Source: Rhipicephalus microplus | Taxonomy: Eukaryota > Arthropoda > Arachnida > Ixodida > Ixodidae | Direction: 5' to 3' | DNA length: 64,000 nt | NCBI RefSeq assembly: GCF_043290135.1 | Contig: NC_134701.1 | Coordinates: 7,842,001-7,906,000 of the forward strand | Shown: positions 1 through 9,599 of the stretch, one piece after another | Layout of the letters: each line of letters starts with the position of its first letter | How positions within the stretch are numbered: the first letter of the stretch is position 1 | The notes under the pieces: model-generated | What the model was told of the DNA's origin: nothing | Seen by the model: only the letters and a program-made list of their open reading frames with translations | Database searches by the model: none | Program-made: the position numbers and the translations under genes

Positions 1-88
1 GCTCTCCCGGTGGTGGTGCGGCGCTTTTTTTCTGTGGGCTGATAGCTTTGAAGATATGTTCTGATGGTGGTGAGAGTAGAGCAGGTCT

Positions 89-162
89 GTCTCCGTGGCG
101 CAATTGGCTAGCGTGATCGGCTGTTAACCGAAAAGTTTGAGGTTCGAGCCCACCCGGTGGTG
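89..162 (+). tRNA. tRNA-Asn(GTT)-like unit, type A
   Basis: This is the first complete tRNA-like unit, 74 nt including one extra D-loop base. The anticodon GTT lies at 123-125 in the loop CTGTTAA. It differs from the array standard at C25 (T, giving GCGTGATCGG) and in the variable region. The acceptor is GTCTCCG against CGGTGGT: pairs 5-7 are sound, 4:69 is T-T, and the outer two are G-U. No intron and no encoded CCA are seen. A T7 terminator starts 9 nt downstream. It is probably a pseudogene, although a covariance model may still score it as tRNA. Confidence 0.55.
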
Positions 163-235
163 GTGCGGCGCTTTTTTTCTTTGGTCTGATAGCTTTGAAG
201 CTATGTTCTGATGGTGGTGAGAGTAGAGCAGGACT

Positions 236-309
236 GTCTCCGTGGCGCAATTGGCTAGCGCGATCGGCTGTTAACCGAAAGGTTTGAGTTTCGAGCCCTC
301 CCGGGAGTG
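236..309 (+). tRNA. tRNA-Asn(GTT)-like unit, type B
   Basis: This unit shows the type B T-arm: stem GGAGT-like/CCTCC, where the conserved G53-C61 pair becomes T-C. The acceptor 3' side is CGGGAGT. The anticodon is GTT. The trailer GTGTGTTGC is followed by T6, which differs from the type A trailer GTGCGGCGC. Confidence 0.5.
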
Positions 310-381
310 GTGTGTTGCTTTTTTCTTTGCGCTTATAGCTTTGAAGATATGTTCTGATGGTGGTGAGAGTGAAGCACGACT

Positions 382-455
382 GTCTCTGTGGCGCATTTGG
401 CTAGCGCGATCGGCTGTTAACCGAAAGGTTGGAGGTTCGAGCCCACCCGGTGATG
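382..455 (+). tRNA. tRNA-Asn(GTT)-like unit, type A variant
   Basis: The unit has a GTCTCTG acceptor 5' strand, a GCGCATTTGG D-arm and anticodon GTT. The 3' end is CGGTGAT. The T-arm is GGAGG/CCACC with the usual A51-A63 mismatch. A T8 run follows the trailer. Confidence 0.5.
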
Positions 456-529
456 GTGTGGCGCTTTTTTTTCTTTGTGCTGATAGCTTTGAAGATATGT
501 TCTGATGGTGGAGAGAGTGGAGCAGGACT

Positions 530-603
530 GTCTCCGTGGCGCAATTGGCTAGCGCGATTGGCTGTTAACCGAAAGGTTGGAGGTTCGAGCCCACCCGGTG
601 GTG
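530..603 (+). tRNA. tRNA-Asn(GTT)-like unit, type A
   Basis: This is a near-standard type A unit. The anticodon stem strand is ATTGG rather than ATCGG, which makes a T-G wobble opposite the CCGAA strand. Anticodon GTT, intact A box TGGCGCAATTGG and B box GGTTCGAGCCC. A T7 terminator lies in the trailer. Confidence 0.55.
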
Positions 604-676
604 GTGCGGTGCTTTTTTTCTTTGGGCTGATAGCTTTGAAGGTATGTTCTGATGGTGGTGAGAGTGGAGCAGGACT

Positions 677-691
677 GTCTCCGTGGCGCAA
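677..691 (+). repeat. 5' target-site duplication of the LINE
   Basis: The 15 bases GTCTCCGTGGCGCAA are repeated exactly at 5545-5559. They are tRNA nucleotides 1-15. A simple replacement or deletion would not repeat them, so this is a true target duplication. One extra A makes the inner edge uncertain by a base. Confidence 0.85.
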
Positions 692-734
692 ATCATTCTG
701 CTTCCGGCAGTCGTGCTGAACGGATCGCAGGATC

Positions 735-1949
735 ATGAGCTCCAGCGGAGCGGCGACAGCGGCCAATCTTAGCCGCGGAAACAGGAACGGAGATAGCGAA
801 TACCAGTTTATTTTGCCGCAAATGCCAAAAGGACGACTTGTTATCAACACCGTGTTTTTACACGGTGATGTACGAGCGAGGCCATACAAGGTCGAAGATT
901 TCAGGGACGCATTGACGCCAACGGGCCTGCTGCCGGATGTGGTAAGCCTCGGTGCATACCAGGTTAGCCACTTGTGGGCGGTGACATTCAATGATGCCGC
1001 TCCCACAAAACGCCTGCTCGCCTTGAAGGAGCTGCAGGTGAAGGGGCGGCGCTGCGTCGTCGTCGACCCACAGGACCAGCAGGTGCGGCTACGAATTCAC
1101 TGGCTGCTTCACGGGGTGAGCGACGAAGAAGTACGGACGGCGCTGTCGGTTTTCGGCAAGGTCGTGGAGGTGAGCCGTGAGCGATGGCGTGTCCCGGGCA
1201 TGGCCGACAAGTGTTCGACCACGAGAACAGCTCTCCTGAAGCTGAAAAGCGGCGTCAGGGTCGAAGACCTTCCGCACCAGATCAGGATCGATGGAGAGCT
1301 GGCCTTGCTGGTTGTGCCTGGTCGGCCGATGCAATGCTTGCGCTGCCAAGGCAAAGGGCACGTCCGCCGAGAGTGCAAGGTTCCCCGTTGCTCGCGGTGC
1401 AAACGCTTCGGACACGTCGAGGCGGATTGCGTTCGAACGTACGCCAGTGCAATGGGGCCAGCGAAGAACGAGGCGATGGCTGATCACGTCATGGACGCGG
1501 CCGAGGCAGAGGACGCCGCCAAAGGGGTCGGAAGCCCAGTGGTCCCTGTGACTACTGGAGGGGCGGCGCAGGCAGACACACCCAAGTTTCCGGAGACTCG
1601 CCAGCTTTCGACTACACCGGCCAGCGCCCCGTCAGCGGCCGAGCCTGAGCGGGTCGAGACGGACGTGGTTCCAGTGGGGACAGCTGATACAACGGAGGGT
1701 CAGGGAGAGACGGCGGCGGACAGCGACGACGAGATGTGCGTGACCAGCGCCACGCTAAAGCGTCCACTCGACGACTCGGTAGAGCAGGACGGGGCGTCGT
1801 CCACCAGCAGCCAGGAGCCGCCTGCGAAGGCGCCGCAAGGGAGGCGGCGTAGTCTCAAACCTAAGCCGAAAGTCCCTACCGACCAGAGACTGGAGGACAA
1901 GGCAAAAGAAAACAGCGCTGGGAAGCAGGATGGTCCTGGAGGCGGCTAG
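735..1949 (+). CDS. LINE ORF1 protein with two CCHC zinc knuckles
   Basis: This is a 404-aa nucleic-acid-binding protein of the retrotransposon, expected to coat the element RNA and act in the ribonucleoprotein. Two adjacent zinc knuckles have C-x2-C-x4-H-x4-C spacing: C201, C204, H209, C214 and C219, C222, H227, C232. The region before them, about residues 35-190, is mixed alpha/beta-like and may be an RRM-type fold; this is an inference. After the knuckles the protein is low complexity, rich in A, E, T and P, and ends with a basic stretch and GPGGG. It lies 29 bp upstream of ORF2. The frame is open throughout, with a high GC third position unlike the AT-richer ORF2. The start is the first ATG of the element, 43 bp from its 5' edge, so an upstream start lost by truncation cannot be excluded. 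Confidence 0.82.
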   Translation: MSSSGAATAANLSRGNRNGDSEYQFILPQMPKGRLVINTVFLHGDVRARPYKVEDFRDALTPTGLLPDVVSLGAYQVSHLWAVTFNDAAPTKRLLALKELQVKGRRCVVVDPQDQQVRLRIHWLLHGVSDEEVRTALSVFGKVVEVSRERWRVPGMADKCSTTRTALLKLKSGVRVEDLPHQIRIDGELALLVVPGRPMQCLRCQGKGHVRRECKVPRCSRCKRFGHVEADCVRTYASAMGPAKNEAMADHVMDAAEAEDAAKGVGSPVVPVTTGGAAQADTPKFPETRQLSTTPASAPSAAEPERVETDVVPVGTADTTEGQGETAADSDDEMCVTSATLKRPLDDSVEQDGASSTSSQEPPAKAPQGRRRSLKPKPKVPTDQRLEDKAKENSAGKQDGPGGG

Positions 1950-1978
1950 CCGAGGGCTGGTCGTGAAGGGTAAGCGCC

Positions 1979-4900
1979 ATGCTCCGGGCCTACTCCTTTA
2001 GCGAACAAGTCACTATGGAATTAACTCCGCCATTCAGTATAGCTACGCTTAACGTCAGAGGGTTGGCGGCTAGGCGTAGGCAAAGTCAGCTCTATCGGTT
2101 GCTCACAGACCAAGACATAGACGTCCTAGCCGTCCAGGAAACTAAGGTAGACGGAGAGGAGGAGACCGGGAGCATGGTGCGCCGTTTCACTGACCGATAT
2201 TACGCGGTCGTAAGCCACTCGATAGGAACGTCCGCGGGTTGTGTTCTTTTTGTAAAAAAATTGCAAAGCCTTCTTGTGCAAAGTGTTTTTTCATGTCAGT
2301 CGGGCAGAATTGTTTATTGTGACTTTGTTTATGGTGCCACTGAATTCAGAGTTATATGCGTATACGCACCGAATAGTGTAGAAGAGCGTGCTCAGTTTTT
2401 TTCTAACCTGTTTCAGTGGACAAAGTGTAATAAGAGGGTGGTTTTGTTAGGTGATTTTAACTGTGTTTTAAGGGCTCGCGATAGAGTCAATAGCACTGGC
2501 GTTCGTGACAAAAGCAGTGACGTGCTAGGCAAATTAATAACCGAAAATGACTTGGAAGACGTGTATGAATGTGTGGCAGCAAATCGCGAAGTGATCTACA
2601 CGCGATTTCATGGCAATAGCCATGCACGTTTAGACCGCATATACCTATCCCTAGATGTATTGCCTATGTGTCACGATTTTTCGGTTGAGCCAGTGTCGTT
2701 TTCAGATCACTGTTTGGTTGTGTGTCGCATAGGCATGAAGAAACAGCGTAAGGTTTTCAACTGGGATTTATGGAAACTGAACGCATTGTTACTAAAAGAT
2801 GAACCATTTTTAGAAGCAGTGCACGAGACCATTAATGAAGTGCTTATGGAAAAAACGGAAACAGTAGCAGAGAAATGGGAGTGTTTAAAGCAGAAGGTGA
2901 AAATGAAAGCGCTTGACAGATCGAGCACGCTAAAATTCGAAGCGCAAATAAAAGAAAGAAGTCTTAAGAAAACACTGCAGCAGCTGATAGCCCTAGAAAG
3001 TCGGGAGCCTGGGACTTGCAAAGACGAGGTGCGCAGTGTCAAGGAAAAATTAGAACTGCATGACAGAGAGCGTTATCGAGGCGCCTGGGTTCGCGCGCGC
3101 GCAAATGATCTTGCCGCGGGTGAGACGCCCACAAAAAGGGCGCTTGGTCTCGAAAAAGCGCAAGGACGCCGAAACCACATCGATAAGGTCTATTGCAACG
3201 GGACTCTCGCGAGCGACAAGGAAAGCATCGAACGGGCCTTTGTTGCGTATTATCAGTCACTTTTTGCAATTCGAAAAGCGAATGTACATGGTTTTAAAGA
3301 AGAGTTTCTCAAGCGCTTGCCGCGGCTTAGTGACGACACAAAAAAGCTTTTAGAAGGCAGAATAACGGAAGGTGAAGTGGAACGCGCGATTGGTCATCTG
3401 AACCCCGGAAAGTCACCGGGACCCGATGGCCTAACCGCAGCATGGTATAAGACGTTTAGAATAGAACTGTCCCCGGGGTTAGCTGAGCTGTTCAATGAGG
3501 CGTACGAACGGAAAACTCTGCCGCCCTCCTTCAGCAAAGCGCATACGATATTAATTCCTAAAACGGACGAAGAGGAAAAACTTAAACTGGTGACATCGTA
3601 TAGGCCCATATCGCTGACCAATGTCGACTACAAGATTTTTATGAAGGTTCTGGCAGCGCGACTTCAAGGTGTCATTAAAGAAATTGTTGGAGAGCACCAA
3701 ACTTGTGGAATCAAAGGCAGAACCATTAGCTCAAACATTCACAAGATGCGGTGTGTGCTAGAGTGTTGTGACGAAGATTCACTTGGCGTTGCTGTGCTCC
3801 AGATAGACCTGGAGAAAGCTTTTGATTGTGTTGCGCATGATATTTTGTTTGTCATCTTAGATCATATTAATGTCGGTTCCATCATCAAGGAGGGAGTGGC
3901 CTTGGCGTACCAGAACTGCACAACACGTTTAATTGTTAACAAGTCTTTGGGGGCCCCCATTCACGTAATGCGTTCTGTGCGTCAGGGCTGCCCCCTCAGT
4001 CCACTTTTGTTTTGTATTTACATCGAAGCGATGTGCTTAGCGATAAATGAAAATGAAAAAATTCGTGGCTTCAGCTTGGCGGCAGTGGAAGTTAAGCTGC
4101 TGGCATATGCAGACGACATTGCGGTGTGTTGTACGAACAAAGAAAGTGTAGAGGAAACGATAAGTGTTGTGAAACATTTTTGTAGCGTCACAGGAAGCCG
4201 CGTAAACTGGGCGAAATCTCTTGGGCTTTGGCACGGAAGGTGGCCTTCAAAGCCGGACCTTTTTGCGAATGTGCACTGGACGGAAACACCGACAAGGTAC
4301 CTCGGTGTTCCCCTGGAATGTTATAACGGCAGCGAGGAGTATTGGTCGCGTCAAACAAAAGAGACGAAGGAAAAAGCAGACAGGTGGAAAGGCATGAACC
4401 TGTCTGTTTTCGCTAGGGCTACTGTGTGCAACATGTTTTTTATCGCTAAACTGTGGTATGTGATGCAGGTGTTACATTGTTCAAGGATCAACGTGCAAAG
4501 GCTGCACAGAGTGTTCGCAGTTTTTATATGGGGCTCGAAATGGGAAAGGTGCAGACGGACCAACTTGTTCAGGCGCGTGAAGGACGGAGGTCTTGGTTTG
4601 GCGCACCTATTTGTGAGACAAGTAGTAAATAGATTTTTGTTTTTCCGTGACGTCAGGGATCCGTTTTTACGTACGGTATGCCAGCTCAGGTTAGGCAGTG
4701 CCTTACCAGATTTTGTTGTTACTACGGATAGCCGGCCCGTGACGTTGCGTGGGTATCTCAAGGAAGTGGTAGACAGTGTACGTTTTTTATCTGTACGCTT
4801 TTCGATAGATTATCTAGCAAGTGTTAGAAGAAAAGAATTGTACAGAGATGTATGTGCTATGGTTTTGCCAGTACCATTGTACAGGGCCATATACAGTGGA

Positions 4901-5410
4901 AGACCGGGACAAAACGTACTGAAGCGGGTGAGAAACATGCAGGTACCTACAGGGGTGAAAACTTTTTTCTTCAAGTTACACACAGGAACACTATCAGTAA
5001 AGACTTTCACAGAGGAACGGGGTTTTTTTACACTATGGGGGTCACACTGCTTGATATGTAAGAAACCAGAAACAATAGACCATGTTTTTTTGCATTGTTG
5101 GGAAGGGGTACATTTTTGGGACATATTACAGAGGACAATAAAGAAGGATTTTCCACTAGACCCACACGGAATAAGGTACCTCGCAGTAACAAATGATGAT
5201 GGGGTCCCATTCGATGTAGTGATGTTGACCGGTCTCCACTGTATATGGCGTGCACGAATGGCCGGATACCATTTCGACCCGGACGCAAAACCAGCAGTAA
5301 TTTATTTCAGGCAAAGCATGTCTGCATTCATTGAGTGTAGCAAAATAGAGGATATCGAGCCAGAATGGTTGTCAAGGGTTGAACCCCTGGCAAACCTTAA
5401 GTATTTTTAA
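1979..5410 (+). CDS. LINE ORF2: endonuclease, reverse transcriptase and zinc finger
   Basis: This 1143-aa polyprotein performs target-primed reverse transcription. The N-terminal ~235 residues form an exonuclease-endonuclease-phosphatase domain, with the motifs IATLNVRG, QETK, LLGDFN, LDRIY and SFSDH in the usual order. The reverse transcriptase follows, with GKSPGPDGL near residue 476, SYRPISLTNVDYK, the D-containing LQIDLEKAFD, RQGCPLSPLLF, and the catalytic YADD at 710-713. Near the C terminus, about residue 1024, is a C-x2-C-x7-H-x4-C finger (CLICK...DHVFLHC), as in zf-RVT. There is no internal stop or frameshift, so the copy is potentially active. An alternative start is the in-frame ATG at 2015, just before the endonuclease. 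SYRPISLTNVDYK and the zf-RVT favour Tx1/L1 over CR1 or RTE. Confidence 0.88.
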   Translation: MLRAYSFSEQVTMELTPPFSIATLNVRGLAARRRQSQLYRLLTDQDIDVLAVQETKVDGEEETGSMVRRFTDRYYAVVSHSIGTSAGCVLFVKKLQSLLVQSVFSCQSGRIVYCDFVYGATEFRVICVYAPNSVEERAQFFSNLFQWTKCNKRVVLLGDFNCVLRARDRVNSTGVRDKSSDVLGKLITENDLEDVYECVAANREVIYTRFHGNSHARLDRIYLSLDVLPMCHDFSVEPVSFSDHCLVVCRIGMKKQRKVFNWDLWKLNALLLKDEPFLEAVHETINEVLMEKTETVAEKWECLKQKVKMKALDRSSTLKFEAQIKERSLKKTLQQLIALESREPGTCKDEVRSVKEKLELHDRERYRGAWVRARANDLAAGETPTKRALGLEKAQGRRNHIDKVYCNGTLASDKESIERAFVAYYQSLFAIRKANVHGFKEEFLKRLPRLSDDTKKLLEGRITEGEVERAIGHLNPGKSPGPDGLTAAWYKTFRIELSPGLAELFNEAYERKTLPPSFSKAHTILIPKTDEEEKLKLVTSYRPISLTNVDYKIFMKVLAARLQGVIKEIVGEHQTCGIKGRTISSNIHKMRCVLECCDEDSLGVAVLQIDLEKAFDCVAHDILFVILDHINVGSIIKEGVALAYQNCTTRLIVNKSLGAPIHVMRSVRQGCPLSPLLFCIYIEAMCLAINENEKIRGFSLAAVEVKLLAYADDIAVCCTNKESVEETISVVKHFCSVTGSRVNWAKSLGLWHGRWPSKPDLFANVHWTETPTRYLGVPLECYNGSEEYWSRQTKETKEKADRWKGMNLSVFARATVCNMFFIAKLWYVMQVLHCSRINVQRLHRVFAVFIWGSKWERCRRTNLFRRVKDGGLGLAHLFVRQVVNRFLFFRDVRDPFLRTVCQLRLGSALPDFVVTTDSRPVTLRGYLKEVVDSVRFLSVRFSIDYLASVRRKELYRDVCAMVLPVPLYRAIYSGRPGQNVLKRVRNMQVPTGVKTFFFKLHTGTLSVKTFTEERGFFTLWGSHCLICKKPETIDHVFLHCWEGVHFWDILQRTIKKDFPLDPHGIRYLAVTNDDGVPFDVVMLTGLHCIWRARMAGYHFDPDAKPAVIYFRQSMSAFIECSKIEDIEPEWLSRVEPLANLKYF

Positions 5411-6723
5411 GAGGACAACATCAGTACAAATGGGACTGATGGCAATGCTTGTTTTTTTTTTTTTTTTCTTTGTATTGTAATATATGTGTGTGCAATGATT
5501 GCCCTGTACAATGTCCATGCCAGGCAATAAATAAAAAAAAAAAAGTCTCCGTGGCGCAATTGGCTTGCGCGATCTGCTGTTAACCGAAAGGTTGGAGGTT
5601 CGAGCGCACCCGGTGGTGGTGCGGCGCTTTTTTTTCTTTGCGCTAATAGCTTTGAAGATATGTTCTGATGGTGGTGAGAGTAGTGCAGGACTGTCTCCGT
5701 GGCGCAATTGGCTAGCGCGATCGGCTGTTAACCGAAAGGTTGGAGTTTCGAGCCCTCCCGGGAGTGGTGTGTTGCTTTTTTCTTTGCGCTGATAGCTTTG
5801 AAGATACCTTCTGATGGTGGTGAGAGTGGTGCACGACTGTCTCCGTGGCGCAGTTCGCTAGCGTGATCGGCTGTTACACGAAAGGTTGGAGGTTCGAGCC
5901 ATCCCGGTGGTGGTGTGGCGCTTTTTTTTTCTTTGGGCTGATAGCTTTGAAGATATATTCTGATGGTGGTGAGAGTGGAGCAGGACTGTCTCCGTGGCGC
6001 AATTAGCTTGCGCGATCAGCTGTTAACCGAAAGGTTCGAGGTTCGAGCCCACCCGGTGGTGGAGCGGTGCTTTTTTTCTTTGCGCTGATAGCTTTGAAGA
6101 TATGATCTGATGGTGGTGAGAGTGGAGCAAGACTGTCCCCGTGGCGCAATGGGCTAGCGCGATCGCCTGTTAACCGAAAGGTTGGAGGTTCGAGCCCACC
6201 CGGTGGTGGTGCGGTGCTTTTTTTTCTTCGGGCTGATAGCTTTGAAGATATGTTCTGATCGTGGTGAGAGTGGAGCAGGAATGTCTCCGTGGCGCAATTG
6301 GCTTGCGGGATCGGCTGTTAACCGAAAGGTTTGAGGTTCGTACCCACCCGATGGTGGTGCGGCGCTTTTTTTTCTTTGCGCTGATAGCTTTGAAGATATG
6401 TTCTGATGGTGGTGAGAGTGGAGCAAGACTGTCCCCGTGGCCCAATGGGCAAGCCCGATCGGCTGTTAACCGAAAGGTTGGAGTTTCAAGCCCACCCGGT
6501 GGTGGTGCGGCGCTTTTTTTTCTTTGCGCTGATAGTTTGAAGATATGTTCTGATGGTGGTGAGAGTGGAGCAAGAATGTCTCCGTGGCGCAATGGGCAAG
6601 CGCGATCGGCTGTTAACCGAAAGGTTGGAATTTCGAGCCCTTCCGGGAGTGGTGTGTTGCTTTTTTCTTTGCGGTAATAGCTTTGAAGATATGTTCTAAT
6701 GGTGGTGAGAGTGCAGCAGGACT

Positions 6724-6797
6724 GTCTTCGTGGCGCAATTGGCTAGCGCGATCGGCTGTCAACCGAAAGGTTGTAGGTTCGAGCCCACCCGGTGGTG
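6724..6797 (+). pseudogene. tRNA-like unit with anticodon GTC
   Basis: The anticodon loop reads CTGTCAA, so the anticodon at 6758-6760 is GTC (an Asp reading) in an otherwise Asn-type body. The acceptor 5' strand is GTCTTCG and the T-arm is GTAGG/CCACC, with reduced pairing. It is probably a decayed copy and not a tRNA-Asp gene. Confidence 0.5.
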
Positions 6798-9369
6798 GTG
6801 CGGCGCTTTTTTTTTCTTTGGGGTGATAGCTCTGAAGAAATGTTCTGACGGTGGTGAGAGTGGAGCACGACTGTCTCCGTGGGGCAATAGGCTAGCGCGA
6901 TCGGCTGTTGACCGAAAGGTTGGAGGTTCGAGCCCACCCGGTGGTGGTGCGGCGCTTTTTTTCTGTGGGCTGATAGCATTGAAGATATGTTCTGATGGTG
7001 GTGAGAGTAGAGCAGGACTGTTTCCGTGGCGCAATTGGCTAGCGTGATCGGCTGTTAACCGAAAAGTTGGAGGTTCGAGCCCACCCGGTGGTGGTGCGGC
7101 GCTTTTTTTTCTTTGGGCTGATAGCTTTGAAGATATGTTCTGATGGTGGTGAGAGTAGAGCAGGACTGTCTCCGTGGCGCAATTGGCTAGCGCGATCGCC
7201 TGTTATCCGAGAGGTTGGAGTTTAGAGCCATCCCGGGAGTGGTGTGTTGCTTTTTTCTTTGCGCTGATAGCTTTGAAGGTATGTTCTTATGGTGGTGAGA
7301 GTGGAGCACGACTGTCTCCGTGGCGCAGTTGGCTAGCGCGATCGGCTGTTAACCGAAATGTTGGAGGTTCGAGCCCACCCGGTGATGGTGTGGCGCTTTT
7401 TTTCTTTGTGCTGATAGCTTTGAAGATATGTTCTGATGGTGGTGAGAGTGGAGCAGGACTGTCTCTGTGGCGCAATTCGCTAGCGCGATTGGGTGTTAAC
7501 CAAAAGTTTGGAGGTTCGAGCCCACCCAGTTGGTGGTGCGGTGCTTTTTTTCTTTGGGCTGATAGCTTTGAAGATATGTTTTGATTGTGGTGAGAGTGGA
7601 GCACGGCTGTCTCAGTGGCGCAGTTGGCTAGCGCGATCGGCTGTTAACCGAAAGGTTGGAGGTTCGAGCCCACCCGGTGATGGTGTGGCGCTTTTTTTGA
7701 GCTGATAGCTTTGAAGATATGTTCTGATGGTGGTGAGAGTGGAGCAGGACTGTCTCCGTGGCGCAATTGGCTAGCGTGATCGGCTGTTAACCGAAAAGTT
7801 GGAGGTTCGAGCCCACCCGGTGGTGGTGCGGCGCTTTTTTTTCTTTGGGCTGATAGCTTTGAAGATATGTTCTGATGGTGGTGAGAGTAGAGCAGGACTG
7901 TCTCCGTGGCGCAATTGGCTAGCGCGATCGGCTGTTAACCGAAAGGTTGGAGTTTCGAGCCCTCCCGGGAGTGGTGTGTTGCTTTTTTCTTTGCGCTGAT
8001 AGCTTTGAAGTTATGTTCTGATGGTGGTGAGAGTGGAGCACGACTTTCTCCGTGGCGCAGTTGGCTAGCGCGATCGGCTGTTAACCGAAAGGTTCGACGT
8101 TCGAGCCCACCCGGTGATGGTGTGGCGCTTTTTTTTCTTTGGGCTGATAGCTTTGAAGATATGTTCTGATGGTGGTGAGAGTGGAGCAGGACTGTCTCCG
8201 TGGCACAATTGGCTAGCGCGATTGGCTGTTAACCGAAAGGTTGGAGGTTCGAGCCCACCCGGTGGTGGTGCGGTGCTTTTTTTCTTTGGGCTGATAGCTT
8301 TGAAGATATGTTCTGATGGTGGTGAGAGTGGAGCAAGACAGTCTCCGTGGCGCAATGGGCTAGCGCGATCGGCTGTTAACCGAAAGGTTGGAATTTCGAG
8401 CCCTCCCGGGAGTGGTAAGTTGCTCTTTTCTTTGCGGTAATAGCTTTGAATATATGTTCTGATGGTGGTGAAAGTGCAGCTGGACTGTCTTCGTGGCGCA
8501 AATGGCTAGCGCGATCGGCTGTTAACCGAAAGGTTGGAGGTTCGAGCCCACCCGGTGGTGGTGCGGTGCTTTTTTTTCTTTGGGGTGATAGCTCTGAAGA
8601 AATGTTCTGACGGTGGTGAGAGTGGAGCACGACTGTCTCCGTGGGGCAATAGGCTAGCGCGATCGGCTGTTAACCGAAAGGTTGGAGGTTCGTGCCCACC
8701 TGGTGGTGGTGCGGCGCTTTTTTTTTCTTTGCGCTGATAGCTATGAAGAAATGTTCTGACGGTGGTGAGAGTGGAGCAGGACTGTCTCCGTGGCGCAATT
8801 GGCTAGCGCGATCGGCTGTTAACCGAAAGGTTGGAATTTCGAGCCCTCCCGGGAGTGCTAAGTTGCTTTTTTTCTGTGGGCTGATAGCTTTGAAGATCTG
8901 TTCTGATGGTGGTGAGAGTAGAGCAGGTCTGTCTCCGTGGCGCAATTGGCTAGCGTGATCGGCTGTTAACCGAAAAGTTGGAGGTTCGAGCCCACCCGGT
9001 GGTGGTGCGGCGCTTTTTTTTCTTTGGGCTGATAGCTTTGAAGATATGTTCTGATGGTGGTGAGAGTGCAGCAGGACTGTCCCCGTGGCGCATTGGGCTA
9101 GCGCGATCGGCTGTTAACCGAAAGGTTGGAGTTTCGAGCCCTCCCGGGAGTGGTGTGTTGCTTTTTTCTTTGCACTGATAGCTTTGAAGATATGTTCTGA
9201 TGGTGGAGAGAGTGGAACAGGACTGTCTCCGTGGCGCAATTGGCTAGCGCGATCGGCTGTTAACCGAAAGGTTGGAGGTTCGAGCCCACCTGGTGGTGGT
9301 GCGGCGCTTTTTTTTTGTGCTAATAGCTTTGAAGATATGTCCTGATGGTGGTGAGAGTGGAGCAAGACT

Positions 9370-9443
9370 GTCCCCGTGGCGCAATGGGCTAGCGCGATCG
9401 GCTGTCAACCGAAAGGTTGGAGTTTCGAGCCCTCCCGGGAGTG
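9370..9443 (+). pseudogene. Type B tRNA-like unit with anticodon GTC
   Basis: The acceptor 5' strand is GTCCCCG and the 3' strand CGGGAGT; the change to C4 gives a C4-G69 pair. The anticodon at 9404-9406 is GTC. The same variant recurs in many type B units (for example near 11285, 12767, 16927, 40116 and 43014), so it has spread with the array. G53 is replaced by T, which weakens both the T-stem and the B box. Confidence 0.55.
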
Positions 9444-9525
9444 GTGTGTTGCTTTTTTCTTTGCACTGATAGCTTTGAAGATATGTTCTGATGGTGGTAA
9501 GAGTGGAGAAGGACTGTCTCCGTGG

Positions 9526-9599
9526 CGCAATTGGCTAGCGCGATCGGCTGTTAACCGAAAGGTTGGAGGTTCGAGCCCACCCGGTGGTGGTACGGCGCT
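9526..9599 (+). tRNA. Reference type A tRNA-Asn(GTT)-like unit
   Basis: This is the common type A sequence with no private changes. The D-stem GCGC/GCGC and D-loop AATTGGCTA are intact. The anticodon stem is ATCGG/CCGAA (A27-A43 mismatch, other four paired) and the loop CTGTTAA carries GTT. The variable loop is AGGTT. The T-stem GGAGG/CCACC has one A51-A63 mismatch and the T-loop is TTCGAGC. The acceptor is GTCTCCG/CGGTGGT with T4-T69 mismatched and outer G-U pairs. The A box TGGCGCAATTGG and B box GGTTCGAGCCC fit Pol III consensus. The trailer is GTACGGCGC, then T8. Compared with known insect tRNA-Asn the body is clearly homologous; the mismatches argue against normal function. Confidence 0.6.

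Larger units (their letters stand above)
1..691 (+). repeat. tRNA-Asn-like satellite array, block 1
   Basis: About 4.7 head-to-tail units with tRNA starts at 89, 236, 382, 530 and 677, giving a period of 146-148 bp. Each unit has a tRNA-like part beginning GTCTCCG, the anticodon loop CTGTTAA, a B box GGTTCGAGCCC or variant, a short trailer, a T-run and a spacer containing GATAGCTTTGAAG and TGGTGGTGAGAG. The block ends inside a unit at tRNA nucleotide 15, where the LINE is inserted. No protein gene is supported here; open frames are read-through of the repeat. Confidence 0.95.
692..5544 (+). mobile_element. Full-coding non-LTR retrotransposon (Tx1/L1-like LINE)
   Basis: The element is 4853 bp with two non-overlapping open ORFs (735-1949 and 1979-5410). 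Its 3' UTR contains a T16 tract at 5452-5467 and an AATAAA at 5526, and it ends in an A-rich tail. A 15-bp target duplication flanks it. The 5' UTR before the first ATG is only about 43 bp, so slight 5' truncation is possible. ORF1 with paired CCHC knuckles, an apurinic-like endonuclease and a C-terminal zf-RVT finger together fit the Tx1 branch of the L1 group. The clade is an inference from motif style, without a tree. Confidence 0.85.

Noticed and set aside
9370..9443. tRNA-Asp gene (anticodon GTC)
   Set aside because: The body outside the anticodon is the same Asn-derived unit with a broken 53-61 pair, so a point change is the simpler explanation.
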